This document shows positions 62,457-64,000 of a DNA stretch of 64,000 bases, one piece after another. The stretch lies in contig JAFUOX010000055.1 in NCBI GenBank assembly GCA_017481725.1, positions 1-64,000 on the forward strand. The letters are read 5' to 3'. This DNA comes from Kiritimatiellia bacterium. GTDB lineage: Bacteria > Verrucomicrobiota > Kiritimatiellia > RFP12 > UBA3636. The notes under the pieces were generated by a model. That model saw only the letters and a program-made list of their open reading frames with translations. It did no database searches and was not told where the DNA came from. The position numbers and the translations under genes were made by a program. Every line of letters starts with the position of its first letter. Within the stretch, counting starts at the first letter, position 1.

Positions 62457-63659
62457 ATGAAAGTTTTATGGTTTTCTCCAACACCATCATGTTATATGAA
62501 AAATGCAAGAGGTTATAATGGTGGTGGGTGGATTAGTTCACTGGAAAAGCAAATTAAGAGTAAAGATGGTATTAAATTAGCAATTGCTTTTTTTCATAAT
62601 GATGAAGCATTTAAAATAGAAAAAGAAGGAGTAGTATATTATCCAATTAGGCGAAATAAATCTTTTGTTTCACGGTTGTTACGCTTTTCCTTTTTTAAAA
62701 GGGAAGATAAAAAAGATTTAGAACTATTGAAAAAAATAGTTGACGACTTCAATCCAGATTTGATTCATATCTGGGGAACCGAAAACTCTTTAGGATTAGT
62801 CGCTTCGTATAAACAAATACCAACAATATTTCATTTACAAGGTTTAATGTCTCCTTGTCTTAATGCTTGGTTACCTCCAAATTATTCTCTTTTTGATTAT
62901 TTTATTTCTCAGGGGTTATCACCAATAAAGATTTTGTTTCGTATTCGTGCTTATTTGTTTAATAAGCATGCTGCAAAAAGGGAAATAGAGATACTAAAAA
63001 AGGCAAACGCAATAATGGGAAGAACGGAATGGGATAAGGCTTATTCATCTTTATATGCTCCGCAAGCTATGTATTTCCATTGTCAAGAAATACTACGTGA
63101 TATTTTTTATAAAAAGGAAGAAAGAAAACTTGGGAAGAAACCTATAATTGTTTCAACATTATCTGGCCCCTTGTATAAAGGACATGATATGGTTTTAAAA
63201 ACGGCTAAGGTTTTAAAAGAAATCGGTCTAACAGATTTTGAATGGAGAGTTTTTGGCGTTAATAATCTCCGTTTTGCAGAGAAAAAAACAAAAATAAAGA
63301 CTCAAGACGTTAATGTTAAGGCATGTGGAGTTGTTTCTGCAGAATCACTGAAGCAAGAACTGTTACAAAGCACTGCTTATGTTCATACTTCTTACATTGA
63401 CAACAGTCCTAATAGTGTTTGTGAAGCCTTGCTAGTTGGAGTTCCTGTTGTTGCTACAAATGTTGGAGGAGTTTCTTCAATCGTGAAAGATAAACATAAT
63501 GGTTTCTTAGTGCCAGCTAATGATCCATTTGCAGCAGCTTCAAAAATACTAAAAATTATAAATAATGATTTTAATTTTGATTTTACAAATAACATAAAAA
63601 AAGTCAATGAAATAGCTGAAAATGTGCTTTCTATTTATAAATCATTAATTTCTATTTAA
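62457..63659 (+). CDS. Family 4 glycosyltransferase
   Basis: 400 residues, GT-B fold. The N-terminal VLWFSPTPSCYMKNARGYNGGGW and the donor-site AYVHTSYIDNSPNSVCEALLVG-type block are typical of GT4. It lies 24 bases after the polymerase gene and 12 before the next. Confidence 0.92.
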   Translation: MKVLWFSPTPSCYMKNARGYNGGGWISSLEKQIKSKDGIKLAIAFFHNDEAFKIEKEGVVYYPIRRNKSFVSRLLRFSFFKREDKKDLELLKKIVDDFNPDLIHIWGTENSLGLVASYKQIPTIFHLQGLMSPCLNAWLPPNYSLFDYFISQGLSPIKILFRIRAYLFNKHAAKREIEILKKANAIMGRTEWDKAYSSLYAPQAMYFHCQEILRDIFYKKEERKLGKKPIIVSTLSGPLYKGHDMVLKTAKVLKEIGLTDFEWRVFGVNNLRFAEKKTKIKTQDVNVKACGVVSAESLKQELLQSTAYVHTSYIDNSPNSVCEALLVGVPVVATNVGGVSSIVKDKHNGFLVPANDPFAAASKILKIINNDFNFDFTNNIKKVNEIAENVLSIYKSLISI

Positions 63660-63671
63660 TAAGGAAAGTTT

Positions 63672-64000
63672 ATGTCTCAAAATAAAAAAGTACCACGAAA
63701 AATGTTTCTTTATCTCAATGTTTTATTCAAAATATTTTTCCGAATAAAACCTTGTGCATATTTCATCGCAGCAACTTCAAATAATAATTTAGGGGATAAT
63801 GCTCAATTAATGTGCATAGAAAAATGGATTAAAGAAAACTATCCACCATTAAAAATTATACGCATACCAATATCTGTAATGGGATGTGACGTTGCCCTTG
63901 TTAGGGGATGGTTGAGAAACGCTTTAATATCGTGGATTTTGATTAATTGTATTAGAATTACACAAAGAAAAGGTGATGTTTTCTTTGGTAATAGTGGGTA
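63672..64000 (+). CDS. Polysaccharide pyruvyl transferase-like protein (partial)
   Basis: The first 109 codons; the gene runs off the end of the window. ATG 63672 with AAGGAA upstream. The ATSNNNLGDNAQLMC segment matches the GN-x-GD start of polysaccharide pyruvyl transferases (CsaB/WcaK), and FFGNSG near the cut continues the pattern. Such enzymes add a pyruvate ketal to surface sugars. Confidence 0.75.
   Translation, partial: MSQNKKVPRKMFLYLNVLFKIFFRIKPCAYFIAATSNNNLGDNAQLMCIEKWIKENYPPLKIIRIPISVMGCDVALVRGWLRNALISWILINCIRITQRKGDVFFGNSG

Noticed and set aside
54297-64000. TGA recoding (as Trp or selenocysteine) to explain the in-frame TGA at 55403
   Set aside because: TGA ends other genes in the window (for example the GT2 at 13004 and atpD at 28152), and no SECIS-like element was recognised after the codon; the expected residue is Arg.

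Overview
The window is a 64 kb piece of an AT-rich, Gram-negative-type bacterial chromosome. It carries genes for KDO and LPS export (kdsB, kdsA, lptC/A/B-like), an LpxL-type acyltransferase, DapF, a V/A-type (not F-type) ATPase, HydF, PPi-type phosphofructokinase and several polysaccharide-acting hydrolases. This combination fits an anaerobic, fermentative, glycan-using member of the PVC group (Lentisphaerota or Kiritimatiellota-like). That placement is an inference from gene content; no rRNA or tRNA gene was seen.

Layout: 0.3-5.8 kb is an envelope/regulation operon (AsmA/TolA-like repeat protein, kdsB, kdsA, lptC, lptA, lptB, hpf, HPr). It resembles the proteobacterial lpt-rpoN-hpf-ptsN-npr cluster but lacks rpoN and ptsN; a PtsN-like EIIA sits at 41.7 kb. 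6-19 kb holds a lipoprotein, lpxL-like, malic enzyme, argS, a CoA-transferase, two glycosyltransferases, an ACT/UPF0210 pair, clpC and a DUF58 gene. 20-25 kb is a hydrolase set (nucleoside-hydrolase-like, esterase, six-hairpin glycosidase-like, GH5) without signal peptides. 25.2-30.7 kb has rsmE and V-ATPase B, D, I, K, with no A subunit next to B. 30.7-43.4 kb holds a ThiI-like PP-loop protein, MntP, HydF, an exported glycosidase-like protein, dapF, PPi-PFK, a double GT2 coupled to a radical SAM protein, EIIA and an exported protein. 43.4-50.2 kb has a broken rpiB duplicate, a sugar acetyltransferase, an RpiB-GlyA fusion, tyrS, panD, a ParB-like protein, tcdA and a membrane protein. A REP-associated (RAYT) transposase with three REP-like elements lies at 50.3-51.3 kb. 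From 51.5 kb to the end is a surface-polysaccharide locus (GT39-like, GT2, GT4, acyltransferase, thymidylate-kinase-like, sugar-kinase-like, O-antigen polymerase-like, pyruvyltransferase-like) with a DUF2971 gene at its edge.

All 47 confident genes up to 52.97 kb lie on the + strand. A minus-strand block begins at 53.28 kb, so the REP/palindrome zone at 50.3-53.3 kb looks like the junction between backbone and an acquired, visibly AT-richer glycan island.

Main points of interest: a two-hairpin interspersed repeat whose copies differ by compensatory base changes; the RAYT gene whose coding ends are built from its own REP sequence; an RpiB-GlyA fusion preceded by a duplicate of its own promoter and 5' end; an in-frame TGA in a glycosyltransferase; a 19-bp palindrome on the clpC -10 box; a radical SAM protein with a CX4CX2C motif; and a periplasm-spanning-length Lys/Glu/Ala repeat protein heading the LPS operon.
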